A DNA stretch of 64,000 bases, from contig JADJXM010000019.1 in assembly GCA_016715865.1 (NCBI GenBank), forward strand, positions 103,378 through 167,377, given 5' to 3'. Below, one piece after another: positions 40,749-58,005 of the stretch. The stretch is from Acidobacteriota bacterium. Lineage in GTDB: Bacteria; Acidobacteriota; Blastocatellia; RBC074. How positions within the stretch are numbered: position 1 is the first letter of the stretch; every line of letters begins with the position of its first letter. The notes under the pieces were generated by a model, which saw nothing but the letters and a program-made list of their open reading frames with translations, was not told the origin of the DNA and did not search any database. The position numbers and the translations under genes were made by a program.

Positions 40749-41399
40749 CTAAGTGGGCTGTTCTGAGATCGGCAGGCGATGATCGAGCGCATTGCTGACG
40801 ATCCGGGCTGCTGTCTCGCTGATTTGCGACCGCCAGAATTTACGATCTTCTTCCTGGGCGCCGCTGAGCAGCAGTAATCGTCTCAGAATCTCGGTTGTCA
40901 CAGCGACGAGAAAGGCTCCCTGGCCGGCCTGCTGGCGCAGGTGTTCGTTGTCGCGCCGCGCGCGATCCCGTTCTTCATCAAGATCGAAACGCGGAATCTC
41001 CTTGTCGAGCAGTTCGAATGCGGCGACGGCCAGCTTCTGTTCTTTGGCGGCGGCAAATGCCGACAGACGATGGCGCAGTTCCTTGCTCAACGGGACTTCG
41101 ATCAGTGGGGACGCAAGACTGATGGCTCGCAGCGTCTGCTTGTGTCGAAAGACTCGCAGCCCGATGAGAACGACGATCGCGCTGTAGAAAGCGATGATCA
41201 GACCGACGATGGCCAGATCCGTTGCCGTCCAAGCCTGCTGTTTGCGAAATAAAAGATAGAGCACCGGAATCAGCATTGGGACGAAGAAAAGTATCACACG
41301 GTAATTTCTCCACCAGGGCGAATGGTGCTGCTCGCTGCGCTGCTTGTCGGTTGTCTGATTCTGTTCCAACTTCGATACCTCTGATCGCCTGTCCGGCAC
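40749..41399 (-). CDS. Two-TM membrane protein of unknown function
   Basis: 216 residues from GTG 41399. A charged N-terminus, two membrane helices (about 36-52 and 61-82; VILFFVPMLIPVLYLL and LAIVGLIIAFYSAIVVLIGL), and a cytoplasmic helical tail rich in Arg/Glu (about 110-216). No known domain. A perfect TATAAT (41416-41421, minus strand) stands about 18 bases upstream of the start without a good -35, which would give a very short leader. It diverges from the S9 peptidase gene. Confidence 0.6.
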   Translation of the reverse strand: MPDRRSEVSKLEQNQTTDKQRSEQHHSPWWRNYRVILFFVPMLIPVLYLLFRKQQAWTATDLAIVGLIIAFYSAIVVLIGLRVFRHKQTLRAISLASPLIEVPLSKELRHRLSAFAAAKEQKLAVAAFELLDKEIPRFDLDEERDRARRDNEHLRQQAGQGAFLVAVTTEILRRLLLLSGAQEEDRKFWRSQISETAARIVSNALDHRLPISEQPT

Positions 41400-41611
41400 T
41401 GTTTATGCTTTGAGTATTATAGCCTATTATGCCTCATCGCACAGCCCTTGATTGATCATCAATTCTACGGTCAAATACGGTTCGATACCAGACAGATCAA
41501 ATATGAAGAACGACCATCATCCCGGCAGGGAAGAGTTTAAACGGGTTCCTGCCGGTTCCGGCCAGTTCCGTAAGGATGTGGCGGGCGATTGAATACCTCG
41601 GGAGAATGCAT

Positions 41612-44697
<3,086 letters not shown>

Positions 44698-44712
44698 TAA
44701 GGAGTTATCCAG

Positions 44713-46455
<1,743 letters not shown>

Positions 46456-46505
46456 CCTGACTCTCTGCTGATGTATTTTCAGGATACGAATCCAAACGTT
46501 GTGCA

Positions 46506-46967
46506 ATGAATTGTTATTGGCAAAAAGTGAAAGGCGTTGTCATACAAGGCCATCAGGTGGCTTCGCGAAAATCCGAGCATTATCCTCATGGAACCATCGA
46601 GATGCAAATTCCATACTTTAAGGAGCGTGGTCTTGATCTGACGGCATTATTTCGAGGAACTGTTAATCTCTCGATTTCACCAAAATCGATGACGCCGATC
46701 GCCCCGGAATATACATTTCGCGATGTTCAATGGACGACTGCACATCCGGCGGAGGATTTTTCGTTCTCGAAATGTCAGATAACTCATCGAAACAGGAAAT
46801 ATCAGGGATGGATCTATTATCCGCATCCGGAAACGAAAGAGCGACATTTTCAGGACCCATCGATCATCGAGGTCATCGCGCCATTAATTGAGGAGATAAG
46901 ATATGGGGATGAGATCGAATTAGAGATCAATACAAAAGAGATATCGATAAATGATCTGAATCCCTGA
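46506..46967 (+). CDS. Conserved hypothetical protein, beta-rich (possible riboflavin-kinase-like barrel)
   Basis: 153 residues. No ribosome binding site is visible before ATG 46506, so the start is tentative. Visible blocks are VKGVVIQGHQVAS, the YPHGTIEMQIPYF stretch, LTALFRGTVNLSIS, DFSFSKCQITHRNRKYQGWIYYPHPETK and a final IEEIRYGDEIELEI. I recall similar proteins from cyanobacteria. The FRGTVNLSI block resembles the PGTLNV motif of CTP-dependent riboflavin kinases, but the match is short and uncertain. Codon use looks more AT-rich than neighbours, so acquisition is possible. Confidence 0.6.
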   Translation: MNCYWQKVKGVVIQGHQVASRKSEHYPHGTIEMQIPYFKERGLDLTALFRGTVNLSISPKSMTPIAPEYTFRDVQWTTAHPAEDFSFSKCQITHRNRKYQGWIYYPHPETKERHFQDPSIIEVIAPLIEEIRYGDEIELEINTKEISINDLNP

Positions 46968-47067
46968 CTATCTCCTGACTCGGGTTGCACCGTCATTGAG
47001 CAGTTACAAATAACTCCTGGTAAGCAAAAACGTAGGAGACAAAAAGACAAATGAAGGAGAGATGATC

Positions 47068-47571
47068 ATGTCAAATGTTGCTCCAATCGCCAGTCGTCCT
47101 CAAATTGACGGTTATGGAATCCCAAAAGACAAAAAAGGGTTACTGCCCTGGTCTCACGTAACCAGCAGAATGAAAGAGGCGATGCATTATTGGGTCTGCA
47201 CGGCCAGCCCGGAGGGGCAACCACACTCGACCCCAGTCGACGGTCTCTGGATTGACGATCAGCTTTATTTTGGCGGAAGCCCGACGACCAAACGCAATCG
47301 GAATCTGGTCAGGAATCCATCGGTTTGTGTGCACCTTGAGAGCGGGAGCGATGTCATAATTTTAGAGGGCGAAGCCCGCGAACTGCAAAATCCCGATGGG
47401 TCATTGGCGAAACTACTTTCCGAGGAGTCCAACAGGAAATACGGATACGGCCTGACGCCGGAAGATTACGAAAAAACTGCCGGCATTTATGTCTTCACAC
47501 CCCGCAAGGTGCTAGCCTGGAAGCAGTTCCCAAAAGATGCGACGCGATGGTTGTTGGAGGGTCATGCCTGA
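47068..47571 (+). CDS. Pyridoxamine 5'-phosphate oxidase-like FMN/F420-binding protein
   Basis: 167 residues from ATG 47068, with AAGGAGA seven bases upstream (ATG 47062 is too close). The split-barrel pattern is clear: HYWVCTASPEGQPHSTPVDGLWIDDQLYFGGSP, TKRNRNLVRNPSVCVHLES and VIILEGEARE. Enzymes of this PPOX class bind FMN or F420 and reduce or oxidise small molecules; the substrate cannot be predicted. It stands alone. Confidence 0.88.
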   Translation: MSNVAPIASRPQIDGYGIPKDKKGLLPWSHVTSRMKEAMHYWVCTASPEGQPHSTPVDGLWIDDQLYFGGSPTTKRNRNLVRNPSVCVHLESGSDVIILEGEARELQNPDGSLAKLLSEESNRKYGYGLTPEDYEKTAGIYVFTPRKVLAWKQFPKDATRWLLEGHA

Positions 47572-47779
47572 TTTGGCCTGGACACTCGAAATCTTGGGAT
47601 TTTACACGCCGGGAACGCCAATCCGGCCAGGGGATTCAACGACAAGGGCGCGAATCAGATCGCCGAACACGGTTTGTCCTGATGCTTTACAAAATGGCAC
47701 CGGTCAACACATTATGAGCGTGAGCGATCATCAAATAGAGGACTGTTCAATAACAGAAACAGAAAGAAAGGGAGAACGA

Positions 47780-48175
47780 ATGAGCAATCAGAATCTTGAC
47801 ACAATCAAAGGCGCCTATGCAGCTTTTGCCAAAGGTGATATTCCCGGTGTTCTTGGTATCCTGGATTCAGGTATCGAGTGGACGGAAGCCGAGGGATTTC
47901 CATACGGTGGAACATACAATGGCCATACCGCGGTGCTCGAGAGCGTTTTTATGAGGCTGGGCACGGAGTGGGAGAGTTTTTCCGTCGTACCTCATGAATT
48001 CATCGATGGCGGAGACACAATCGTCGCGCTGGGTAAGTACAGCGGAAAGTATATTGCCACGGGCAAGAGCTTTCAGGCGGAATTCGCGCATGTCTGGAAG
48101 TTGCGGGATGGGAAGGCCGTCAGGTTTATACAGTACGTGGATACGCATCTGGTTCAAAAAGCCTTACAAGCATAA
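47780..48175 (+). CDS. SnoaL-like / NTF2-like protein
   Basis: 131 residues from ATG 47780, with GGGAGA upstream. IKGAYAAFAKGDIPGVLGILDSGIEWTEAEGFPYGGTYNG followed by VVPHEFIDGGDTIVALGKYSG and AEFAHVWKLRDGKAVRFIQYVDT is the standard cone-shaped alpha+beta barrel of the SnoaL-like family. Members range from isomerases to ligand binders, so the reaction is open. The 208 bases before it hold no gene. Confidence 0.88.
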   Translation: MSNQNLDTIKGAYAAFAKGDIPGVLGILDSGIEWTEAEGFPYGGTYNGHTAVLESVFMRLGTEWESFSVVPHEFIDGGDTIVALGKYSGKYIATGKSFQAEFAHVWKLRDGKAVRFIQYVDTHLVQKALQA

Positions 48176-48372
48176 CCTTTGCCGATCCCTTGCGCCAGAG
48201 AGGCTGATCCTGGTGTCATTGCCATCGTCAGGCATTGAAAATCTGAGTCAATCAGAATATATAAAGAAACAATTGTCGCCGTGACTCACAGGAGTCGCGG
48301 CCGACATTTGTCTGTTTTCAATCAGATTCATGGTAATTGGATGGAAATCATATATTCACTGGAGTCAGCCTC

Positions 48373-49635
<1,263 letters not shown>

Positions 49636-49648
49636 CAATCTATTCGAT

Positions 49649-50125
49649 ATGACCGAAAAAGAGATTATCCTGATCCAGCTTGAGCAGGCCTTTAACCGCA
49701 AATCATGGCATGGGACCAACCTGCTGGGGGCGATTCGAGGAATCGATCCTGAAGAAGCGGCGTGGAGGCCTGCGAATGGCCGCCACAATATCTGGGAGAT
49801 AATTGTTCACACAGCCTACTGGAAGTATTCGGTATACAGGCGAATATCAGGAGTTGATCGTGGATCGTTTGCGATTTCAGGTTCGAACTGGTTCCGGAGA
49901 CCGGTTGAGAATACGTTAAAGGAACTGAAAAAAGAGGTCAAACTCCTGAAAGACTATCACCAGAAGCTTTTAGATGAAGTGAAATCCATTGATCCCAGGA
50001 TATTGAATGAGACGCCGGCCGGCAGCCGTTCCACCTACAGGGACCTGATTATTGGAGTTGCGGCGCATGATCTGTATCACGCCGGCCAGATCCAACTTAT
50101 CAAACGCCTGATGCAGAAAGATTAA
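49649..50125 (+). CDS. DinB-family protein
   Basis: 158 residues. The four-helix DinB bundle is suggested by the ATG-proximal helix, by NIWEIIVHTAYWKYSVYR (first His of the metal site) and by AAHDLYHAGQIQLIK (the HxxxH pair). DinB-like proteins bind a divalent metal and include thiol-dependent transferases, but most are unassigned. It starts 13 bases after the CFA synthase stop; no strong ribosome binding site is seen, so translation may be coupled. Confidence 0.87.
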   Translation: MTEKEIILIQLEQAFNRKSWHGTNLLGAIRGIDPEEAAWRPANGRHNIWEIIVHTAYWKYSVYRRISGVDRGSFAISGSNWFRRPVENTLKELKKEVKLLKDYHQKLLDEVKSIDPRILNETPAGSRSTYRDLIIGVAAHDLYHAGQIQLIKRLMQKD

Positions 50126-50130
50126 TAAGA

Positions 50131-50170
50131 AAGACGAGTGACGACCCCGCGGAGCGCCACTCGTCTTTTA
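50131..50170. terminator. Bidirectional intrinsic terminator
   Basis: AAGACGAGTG (50131-50140) pairs perfectly with CACTCGTCTT (50158-50167), with A-rich and T-rich flanks on either side. It lies between the convergent DinB and YfgM-like genes. Confidence 0.85.
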
Positions 50171-50191
50171 TCGATAATCTGTTCGATCGGA

Positions 50192-51003
<812 letters not shown>

Positions 51004-51019
51004 GTGAAATTTGGGGCTA

Positions 51020-51065
<46 letters not shown>

Positions 51066-51070
51066 CGATT

Positions 51071-51190
51071 TTAATATCGAATCATGCAAGCCCAGACGAA
51101 AACTCCCATCAAGGCGACATTCAATAAAACCAGAAATTTCGCGAGCGATCGTTCATCCTTTTTTCGATCTATATTACTGATTATATTCAT
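51071..51190 (-). CDS. Small membrane protein (39 residues)
   Basis: ATG 51190 to TAA 51071. GGGAGG lies six bases upstream, a near-ideal ribosome binding site. The product has a charged N-terminus (MNIISNIDRKKDERSLAK) and one hydrophobic segment (FLVLLNVALMGVFVWACMI). Size, spacing and topology suggest a real small transmembrane protein, though its composition alone cannot prove expression. It precedes the YfgM-like gene, which has its own promoter. No homologue recalled. Confidence 0.55.
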   Translation of the reverse strand: MNIISNIDRKKDERSLAKFLVLLNVALMGVFVWACMIRY

Positions 51191-51438
51191 AACTGCCTCC
51201 CTCTTTCTCCATATCAATTTTCTTCCGTTTCAGCACTCTCGCACAATAGGTTAAAGGCAACCGTCGTGCCGCAACGGGGAGATACGAGAGGATCACCGGG
51301 GACAGGGCCTAAGTTCTTAAATGATATTGATTTATGGCCAGTCGAGAACCTTATCTTAGATCCCGCTAAAGAGTTTTAGGTTCGATATGGTCAATAGCGT
51401 CCCGCGATTTGCACCATTTGGTCGCAGTTGCGATGTCA
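51191..51438. other. Intergenic region with a GGGGACAGGGCC motif
   Basis: No gene seen in these 248 bases. CACCGGGGACAGGGCCTAAG (51295-51314) resembles short motifs I associate with degenerate REP-type sequences in other bacteria. The region separates the small membrane ORF from the VWA gene. Confidence 0.35.
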
Positions 51439-52539
51439 TCAATCTATCGGGGCGCGATATCCCGGGCGCGTATGGGCTGTCAGCCCCGGGCTTTTGAGTG
51501 AAACGCGCAGAGTGCGCCATTTGCCGTTGTGCTTTTCGTTGGTGGGATAGTAGGCGATGGAATAGAGTGTGCGAAGTTCGGCGGCGATTTCGCTGTAAGC
51601 CTGAGTCGCCTGGCTCAGCTGTTTGATCTTGAAGACCCGGGCTCCGGTTTTGCCGGACATTTCCGCCAGTTCGCGTCGAGCCGACTGGTAGAGCCGTCGA
51701 TTGATCTGCATCCGTTCAAGAGACGTCAGCAGGCAATGTCTCTCGTAAGCCTTCCCGGAGCCGCCGGAAACATGTTCGTCGAAATATTTTTTCAGCTGCT
51801 TGGCGGAAAACTCGAAGTGCTTTTCTTCCGTGCAGCTGCGCATCATTCCTGCTTCGGTGAATGATTCGGTGTCCAGCTCGAGAAAATAGAGGCCGGCTCC
51901 GGAGCGTTCGGCCAGTGGCAGAACCTGTTGATAGGTTGTGAACCCATATGAGTCGACGCCGTCTGTCAGTGCGACGATGGCTTTTCTGCCTGTGACCCGC
52001 TTGAGTATCTCGTCAATCGTCAACTGCAGGGCATCATAAAATGAAGTCCCGGTACCTGGCTGCAGGTGGTCGAGAGCGTCATCCAGTTTCTGGCGATCGG
52101 AGGTCAGATCCCTGATCAACTCGACCTGTTTGTTGAACTGGATGATGGCTACCTTGTCGTCCGGCCGCAGTTCGCCGAGAAAGCTGCGTGCCGCCTGCCT
52201 GATCAGGGTGATCTCTTCACGCGTGCTGCCCGAGGTGTCGATCAGCAGAACGACATTGAACGCGACATCGCTGGCTGAAAAGTTCGAAATCTTTTGTCGC
52301 ACGCCGTCTTCATAGACCAGAAAATCGGCGGCATTCAATCCTTTGACATTCCTGTTGCCGGAACGGTCGGCAACGCTGACATCGATTGAAACAAGGTCGG
52401 TCGCAACCCGAATCGTTGCCATCTCCCCGATCTGCTGCTCCCGGGGGGGGGCCGGCGGTTCCTGGCCCTGCACGCAATGCGTGGTCAGAAATAGAACCAT
52501 GAGCAGCCATGCGGTCAATCGAACGGGTTTTATCTTCAT
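51439..52539 (-). CDS. VWFA-related acidobacterial protein
   Basis: 366 residues from ATG 52539 (an in-frame start 25 codons earlier lacks support). A signal peptide (ending CVQGQ, about 26) leads to TIRVATDLVSIDVSVADRSGNRNVKGLNAADFLVYEDG, the conserved N-terminal strand region of this family. The von Willebrand A domain has the MIDAS DTSGS (about 112) and ALTDGVDSYG. The C-terminus contains ELRTLYSIAYYPTNEKHNGKWRTLRV, typical of the acidobacterial VWFA-related family. Exported, probable metal-dependent adhesion or complex assembly; partner unknown. Confidence 0.92.
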   Translation of the reverse strand: MKIKPVRLTAWLLMVLFLTTHCVQGQEPPAPPREQQIGEMATIRVATDLVSIDVSVADRSGNRNVKGLNAADFLVYEDGVRQKISNFSASDVAFNVVLLIDTSGSTREEITLIRQAARSFLGELRPDDKVAIIQFNKQVELIRDLTSDRQKLDDALDHLQPGTGTSFYDALQLTIDEILKRVTGRKAIVALTDGVDSYGFTTYQQVLPLAERSGAGLYFLELDTESFTEAGMMRSCTEEKHFEFSAKQLKKYFDEHVSGGSGKAYERHCLLTSLERMQINRRLYQSARRELAEMSGKTGARVFKIKQLSQATQAYSEIAAELRTLYSIAYYPTNEKHNGKWRTLRVSLKSPGLTAHTRPGYRAPID

Positions 52540-52617
52540 ATTCAGAACCACTGTTTCATCAAGCAATTTTCTGATCGGCGAGTCTGAGTATAACCCGCCA
52601 TAATTCTTCGGCAAAGC

Positions 52618-52647
52618 TTGACAGGGTTCACAGCCGAAGGGTAAGAT
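52618..52647 (+). promoter_or_regulatory. Promoter of the tRNA-Val gene
   Basis: TTGACA (52618-52623), an 18-base spacer and TAAGAT (52642-52647). The tRNA begins 22 bases after the -10 box, a distance usual for tRNA promoters. tRNA-Asp may be read from the same promoter. Confidence 0.65.
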
Positions 52648-52669
52648 GATCGCTCGCTCGAAAGGGTGC

Positions 52670-52748
<79 letters not shown>

Positions 52749-52794
52749 TCAAGAGAGTTTCGAAGATTTTTTATAGTTGGTTTATCAGTTTGAC

Positions 52795-52876
<82 letters not shown>

Positions 52877-52915
52877 TTCCTTATAGTAGTTATTTTATTA
52901 ATAGATCGGTTGATC

Positions 52916-52943
52916 AGCCGCTCGTCATCGCGAGCGGCTTTTC
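52916..52943 (+). terminator. Terminator after the tRNA pair
   Basis: AGCCGCTCG pairs with CGAGCGGCT around TCATCG, followed by TTTTCTG. It lies 40 bases after tRNA-Asp and before moeA. Confidence 0.8.
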
Positions 52944-52988
52944 TGTATCTGTAGTCCGATCAGTCAGTGATATATCCAGGTGAAAATC

Positions 52989-54200
52989 ATGCTGCCGATC
53001 GAAGAAGCCCTCGGGATAATTCTTGAAAAGACTCCACAGCTTGAGGCTGAGACGCTTCCCTTGTTTGATGTGACTGGCAGGGTATTGCGCCGTGATGCGG
53101 TTTCGGATATGGATCTGCCGCCCTTTGACAGGGCGCGGATGGATGGGTTTGCATTTCGTTCGGCTGACACGCTGGGGGCGGTGGCGGGTTGGCCGATCAG
53201 GTTCCGCACAGCAGGTGAAGCGGCGGCCGGTCATGCATTCACTGGAGAGCTGCAACCGGGCGAAGCCGTCAGAATCATGACGGGGGCTCCGGTGCCGGCA
53301 GGCGCCGATGCGGTTCAGAAGATAGAGGTCATACGCGAGCTCGGCGAAGGATTGATCGAGATTGAAGAACCGCTCAGACCAGGGCAATTCATCACGCCAA
53401 GAGGCATCGAAGCGCGTCAGGGAGATGCGATGGCACTGGCCGGCGCCGTCATCACACCGGCCGTCTCCGCCGTGCTGGCAAGTTTCGGTTATGCGAGCGT
53501 ATGTGTCTCGAAGTCCCCGAGAGTGGCCTTGCTCTCGACAGGTTCGGAACTGGTCGAGGTTGATCAGAAACCAGGTGCATCGCAGATTCGAAATTCCAAC
53601 ACCTATTCGCTATCGGGATATGTTGCGCGGGCCGGCGGCCTCGTCGTTCGTTCGGGGATTGTCAGCGATGATCTGGATGAGACCAAAGAGGCGATCATGC
53701 GGTCGTTACAGGTTGCCGATGTCGTAATTCTTTCCGGCGGGGTCTCGATGGGCGATTACGATCTGGTCAAGCCGGCTCTACTCGAACTGGGCGCAGAGAT
53801 TCTGGTCGAGAAGGTGGCCATGCATCCGGGCAAGCCGACGGTCTTTGCCCGGATCGGTGAAAAGGTTGTCTTCGGGCTGCCTGGCAATCCGGTTTCTGTC
53901 GCGGTTTCGTTCCACCTCTTCGCCCGTCCGGCGTTACTGAAGATGCAACAGGCGACCGAGATTCATCTGCCGCGGGCGCGGGTGATTGCAGCGCGTGCGA
54001 TCAAAGGGGCTCCGCCAAGGCGCAGCCATCAGCCGGCAATTCTGACGATCAGCGAAGGCAGAATAGAAGCCGAACCACTGAAATGGAGCGGTTCATCCGA
54101 TCTGGTCGCGTTCATGCGCGCGGAGGCGTTGATCGTCGTTCCGGAGGACCGCGAGAGGATAGAAACCGGAGAGATCGTCGAGATCATCTCGATCAGATAG
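52989..54200 (+). CDS. moeA: Molybdopterin molybdenumtransferase MoeA
   Basis: 403 residues from ATG 52989; GTG 52980 is an alternative. All MoeA blocks are present: DRARMDGFAFRSAD, IMTGAPVPAGADAVQKIE, VALLSTGSELVEV, RNSNTYSLSGYVARAGG, VVILSGGVSMGDYDLVKP, HPGKPTVFARIG and VVFGLPGNPVSV. MoeA inserts molybdate into adenylylated molybdopterin in the cytoplasm. It leads a moeA-moaC-cheR cluster with 15 and 3 base gaps. Confidence 0.96.
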   Translation: MLPIEEALGIILEKTPQLEAETLPLFDVTGRVLRRDAVSDMDLPPFDRARMDGFAFRSADTLGAVAGWPIRFRTAGEAAAGHAFTGELQPGEAVRIMTGAPVPAGADAVQKIEVIRELGEGLIEIEEPLRPGQFITPRGIEARQGDAMALAGAVITPAVSAVLASFGYASVCVSKSPRVALLSTGSELVEVDQKPGASQIRNSNTYSLSGYVARAGGLVVRSGIVSDDLDETKEAIMRSLQVADVVILSGGVSMGDYDLVKPALLELGAEILVEKVAMHPGKPTVFARIGEKVVFGLPGNPVSVAVSFHLFARPALLKMQQATEIHLPRARVIAARAIKGAPPRRSHQPAILTISEGRIEAEPLKWSGSSDLVAFMRAEALIVVPEDRERIETGEIVEIISIR

Positions 54201-54215
54201 AACAGGGGCTCCTGC

Positions 54216-54710
54216 ATGACAGCAGATCCAGACAACAAGTTGACGCACGTGGACGATGAGGGCCGGATAACCATGGTCGATGTCGGCGCCAAGCAGGTGA
54301 CATCGCGGGTGGCGGAGGCCAGCGGATTCGTTCGCATGTCGCCTGAAACAGTGCTCGCCATTCGCGAGCGTCGGACGCCCAAGGGAGATCCGCTTGAAGC
54401 CGCACGGCTGGCCGGAATCATGGCTGCGAAACGAACGGCCGAACTCATTCCGCTCTGCCACTCTCTCCCCTTGAGCCATGTTGATGTCCGCATCGAGCTT
54501 GAAGATGAAGGCGCCCGGCTGAACGCCGCTGCTTCGACCAGCGCGCAGACCGGTGTCGAAATGGAGGCACTGACCGCCGTTTCAGTGGCGGCACTTACTC
54601 TTTACGATATGTGCAAGGCGATCGACCGCACAATCACGATCGATCGCATCCGTCTGGAACGGAAAAGCGGAGGTCGATCCGGCGACTGGCGTCGTCAGGA
54701 CGATGAGTAA
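54216..54710 (+). CDS. moaC: Cyclic pyranopterin monophosphate synthase MoaC
   Basis: 164 residues, normal size. LTHVDDEGRITMVDVGAK, AGIMAAKRTAELIPLCHSLPLSHVDV and TGVEMEALTAVSVAALTLYDMCKAIDR are the family signatures, including the active-site Lys and Asp. MoaC converts the MoaA product to cyclic pyranopterin monophosphate, the first stable step of molybdopterin synthesis. MoaA, MoaD and MoaE are not in this window. Confidence 0.96.
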   Translation: MTADPDNKLTHVDDEGRITMVDVGAKQVTSRVAEASGFVRMSPETVLAIRERRTPKGDPLEAARLAGIMAAKRTAELIPLCHSLPLSHVDVRIELEDEGARLNAAASTSAQTGVEMEALTAVSVAALTLYDMCKAIDRTITIDRIRLERKSGGRSGDWRRQDDE

Positions 54711-54713
54711 ACG

Positions 54714-55568
54714 ATGGAACTCAGCAGCGCCAGAAAGCGGCTCGAAGAAGCATTGTCCGAGCATTATGGTTGGGCGGCTCATCCAGTGCTCCGCGAAAAG
54801 GTCGCTATCGCGGTCGACGCCAAGGCCGGGCGTCTCAAGATCGAACCCGACGAATACTGCACCATCGCGGCCGGCAGCCTCAGCGAACTGCTCGCCCTGA
54901 TTGAAGAGGTTTCGGCCTCTGAAACATGCTTCTTCCGTGAGCCAGTGCAGTATGAGTATTTGCGCCGGGAGATTATGAGGGAACTCATGCGGGATTGCCC
55001 GGAAGGAGCGAAACTACGGCTTTGGAGCGCCGCCTGTTCGACAGGAGAAGAGGCATATTCGCTGGCAATCGCTTTCGACCTGGCCCGCTTCGAGGGTGGG
55101 CCGGCAAGGGCTGATATCTTCGCAACCGATGTTCGCAACCGTGCGCTGCTCAAAGCCAGTCAGGCGACCTATCCGCTGACCTCTTTACGGGAACTCGATG
55201 AGGAAACCCGCACTCGCTATTTCGAGCAGTTGCAGTCTGAAGGTGAAACCCGGGAACCTGTCTTTACCGTCATTCCAGACATCCGCCGCGCCGTCGCTTT
55301 TCGGAGGGTAAATCTCTTCGACAAGCTCTTGTGGAAGAGCCTCGCCGGGAAATTCGATCTCATCGTCTGCGCAAATCAAATGATGTATATGAACAATTCG
55401 GCAGCGCGACAACTGGTGGGTAACCTCGTGCAATCCCTCCGCGTTGGAGGATACCTCATGGTCGCGCCAGCGGAAGTATCGCTCGTCAACTCCTTATACC
55501 TCACCCAAATAATCTCGTGCCCTTCGTTTTTCAGGCGAATAGGTGAGTCAGTAGAAATTAAAAAGTAG
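54714..55568 (+). CDS. CheR-type protein-glutamate methyltransferase
   Basis: 284 residues. An N-terminal helical CheR domain (about 1-80, ending SASETCFFREPVQYEYLRRE) is followed by the SAM domain: LRLWSAACSTGEEAYSLAIAFDLA, ADIFATDVRNRALLKA and FDLIVCANQMMYM. CheR enzymes methylate chemoreceptor glutamates. No CheB, CheA or receptor gene is in the window, and it sits three bases after moaC. The last residues EIKK and the TAG stop come from a GTAGAAA repeat arm; the catalytic core is unaffected. Confidence 0.93.
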   Translation: MELSSARKRLEEALSEHYGWAAHPVLREKVAIAVDAKAGRLKIEPDEYCTIAAGSLSELLALIEEVSASETCFFREPVQYEYLRREIMRELMRDCPEGAKLRLWSAACSTGEEAYSLAIAFDLARFEGGPARADIFATDVRNRALLKASQATYPLTSLRELDEETRTRYFEQLQSEGETREPVFTVIPDIRRAVAFRRVNLFDKLLWKSLAGKFDLIVCANQMMYMNNSAARQLVGNLVQSLRVGGYLMVAPAEVSLVNSLYLTQIISCPSFFRRIGESVEIKK

Positions 55569-55637
55569 AAAGTGGAAAGTGCAAAGCAGATAACGGATCA
55601 ACACGTCTCTTTTCTTTCTACTTTCTACTTTCTACTT
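55562..55637. repeat. GTAGAAA-word inverted-repeat element
   Basis: Left arm 55562-55583 and right arm 55611-55637 (CTTTCTACTTTCTAC...) are complementary around a 27-base loop. It lies between the convergent cheR-like gene and a small minus-strand gene and holds both of their TAG stop codons. On the minus strand three TAGs seven bases apart cover all frames. Confidence 0.92.
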
Positions 55638-55901
55638 ATGGGGAAGTTTCAGCGTATCGAGCACGATGTCGAGAGAACGGGCGGCGATATCGCGTGTCCG
55701 TTCGCTCCAGCCCATCTGCTCGCGATTCTGTTCGTAATCGCGCCGGACTCGCTCCCTGAGCCGTTCGATGAACTCCTCGGGATTGGGAGACTTCTCTATC
55801 GCATGATCGAGTTCGCGATAGGCATTGTGAATGGTGATCAGCCAGTCTGAGGCGTGATATTCGGGCGATCCCTGTTCAGATGAGAATTTTGCAGTCGACA
55901 T
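55632..55901 (-). CDS. Small helical hypothetical protein
   Basis: 89 residues. Mostly acidic/basic helix (IHNAYRELDHAIEKS, EEFIERLRERVRRDYEQNREQMGWSERTRDIAARSLDIVLDTL). The Lys codon before the stop and the TAG itself lie in the repeat arm. No domain recognised. It could belong to a group of small regulators, but nothing decisive is visible. Confidence 0.6.
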   Translation of the reverse strand: MSTAKFSSEQGSPEYHASDWLITIHNAYRELDHAIEKSPNPEEFIERLRERVRRDYEQNREQMGWSERTRDIAARSLDIVLDTLKLPHK

Positions 55902-55973
55902 TGGTGATTAAGCTCCGTAACGATGTGGATGAATGAATAGTCCGTGAATGATATGGCGGACTAAGGCAGACGT

Positions 55974-56996
<1,023 letters not shown>

Positions 56997-57075
56997 ATGC
57001 TTGAGAGAATGACTTGAATATTCGCTCCGGGTGAAACCGGATTATAAGCGGCGAATTATTGAAAAGGCAAAGCAT

Positions 57076-57149
57076 GCATGGAGTACCGACTTCAGTCGGG
57101 TTTTGCCTTTCGCGTATGGCAAGACCCGACTGAAGTCGGTACTCCATGC
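57076..57149. repeat. 26-base perfect palindrome with 22-base loop
   Basis: 57076-57101 and 57124-57149 are exact reverse complements (26 of 26). The loop is 22 bases, the same as in the palindrome at 12964-13065. The word GAGTACCGACTTCAGTCGG is itself nearly palindromic inside. The right arm ends on the base directly after the dapD stop codon (57150-57152, minus strand). Confidence 0.93.
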
Positions 57150-58001
<852 letters not shown>

Positions 58002-58005
58002 GAAT

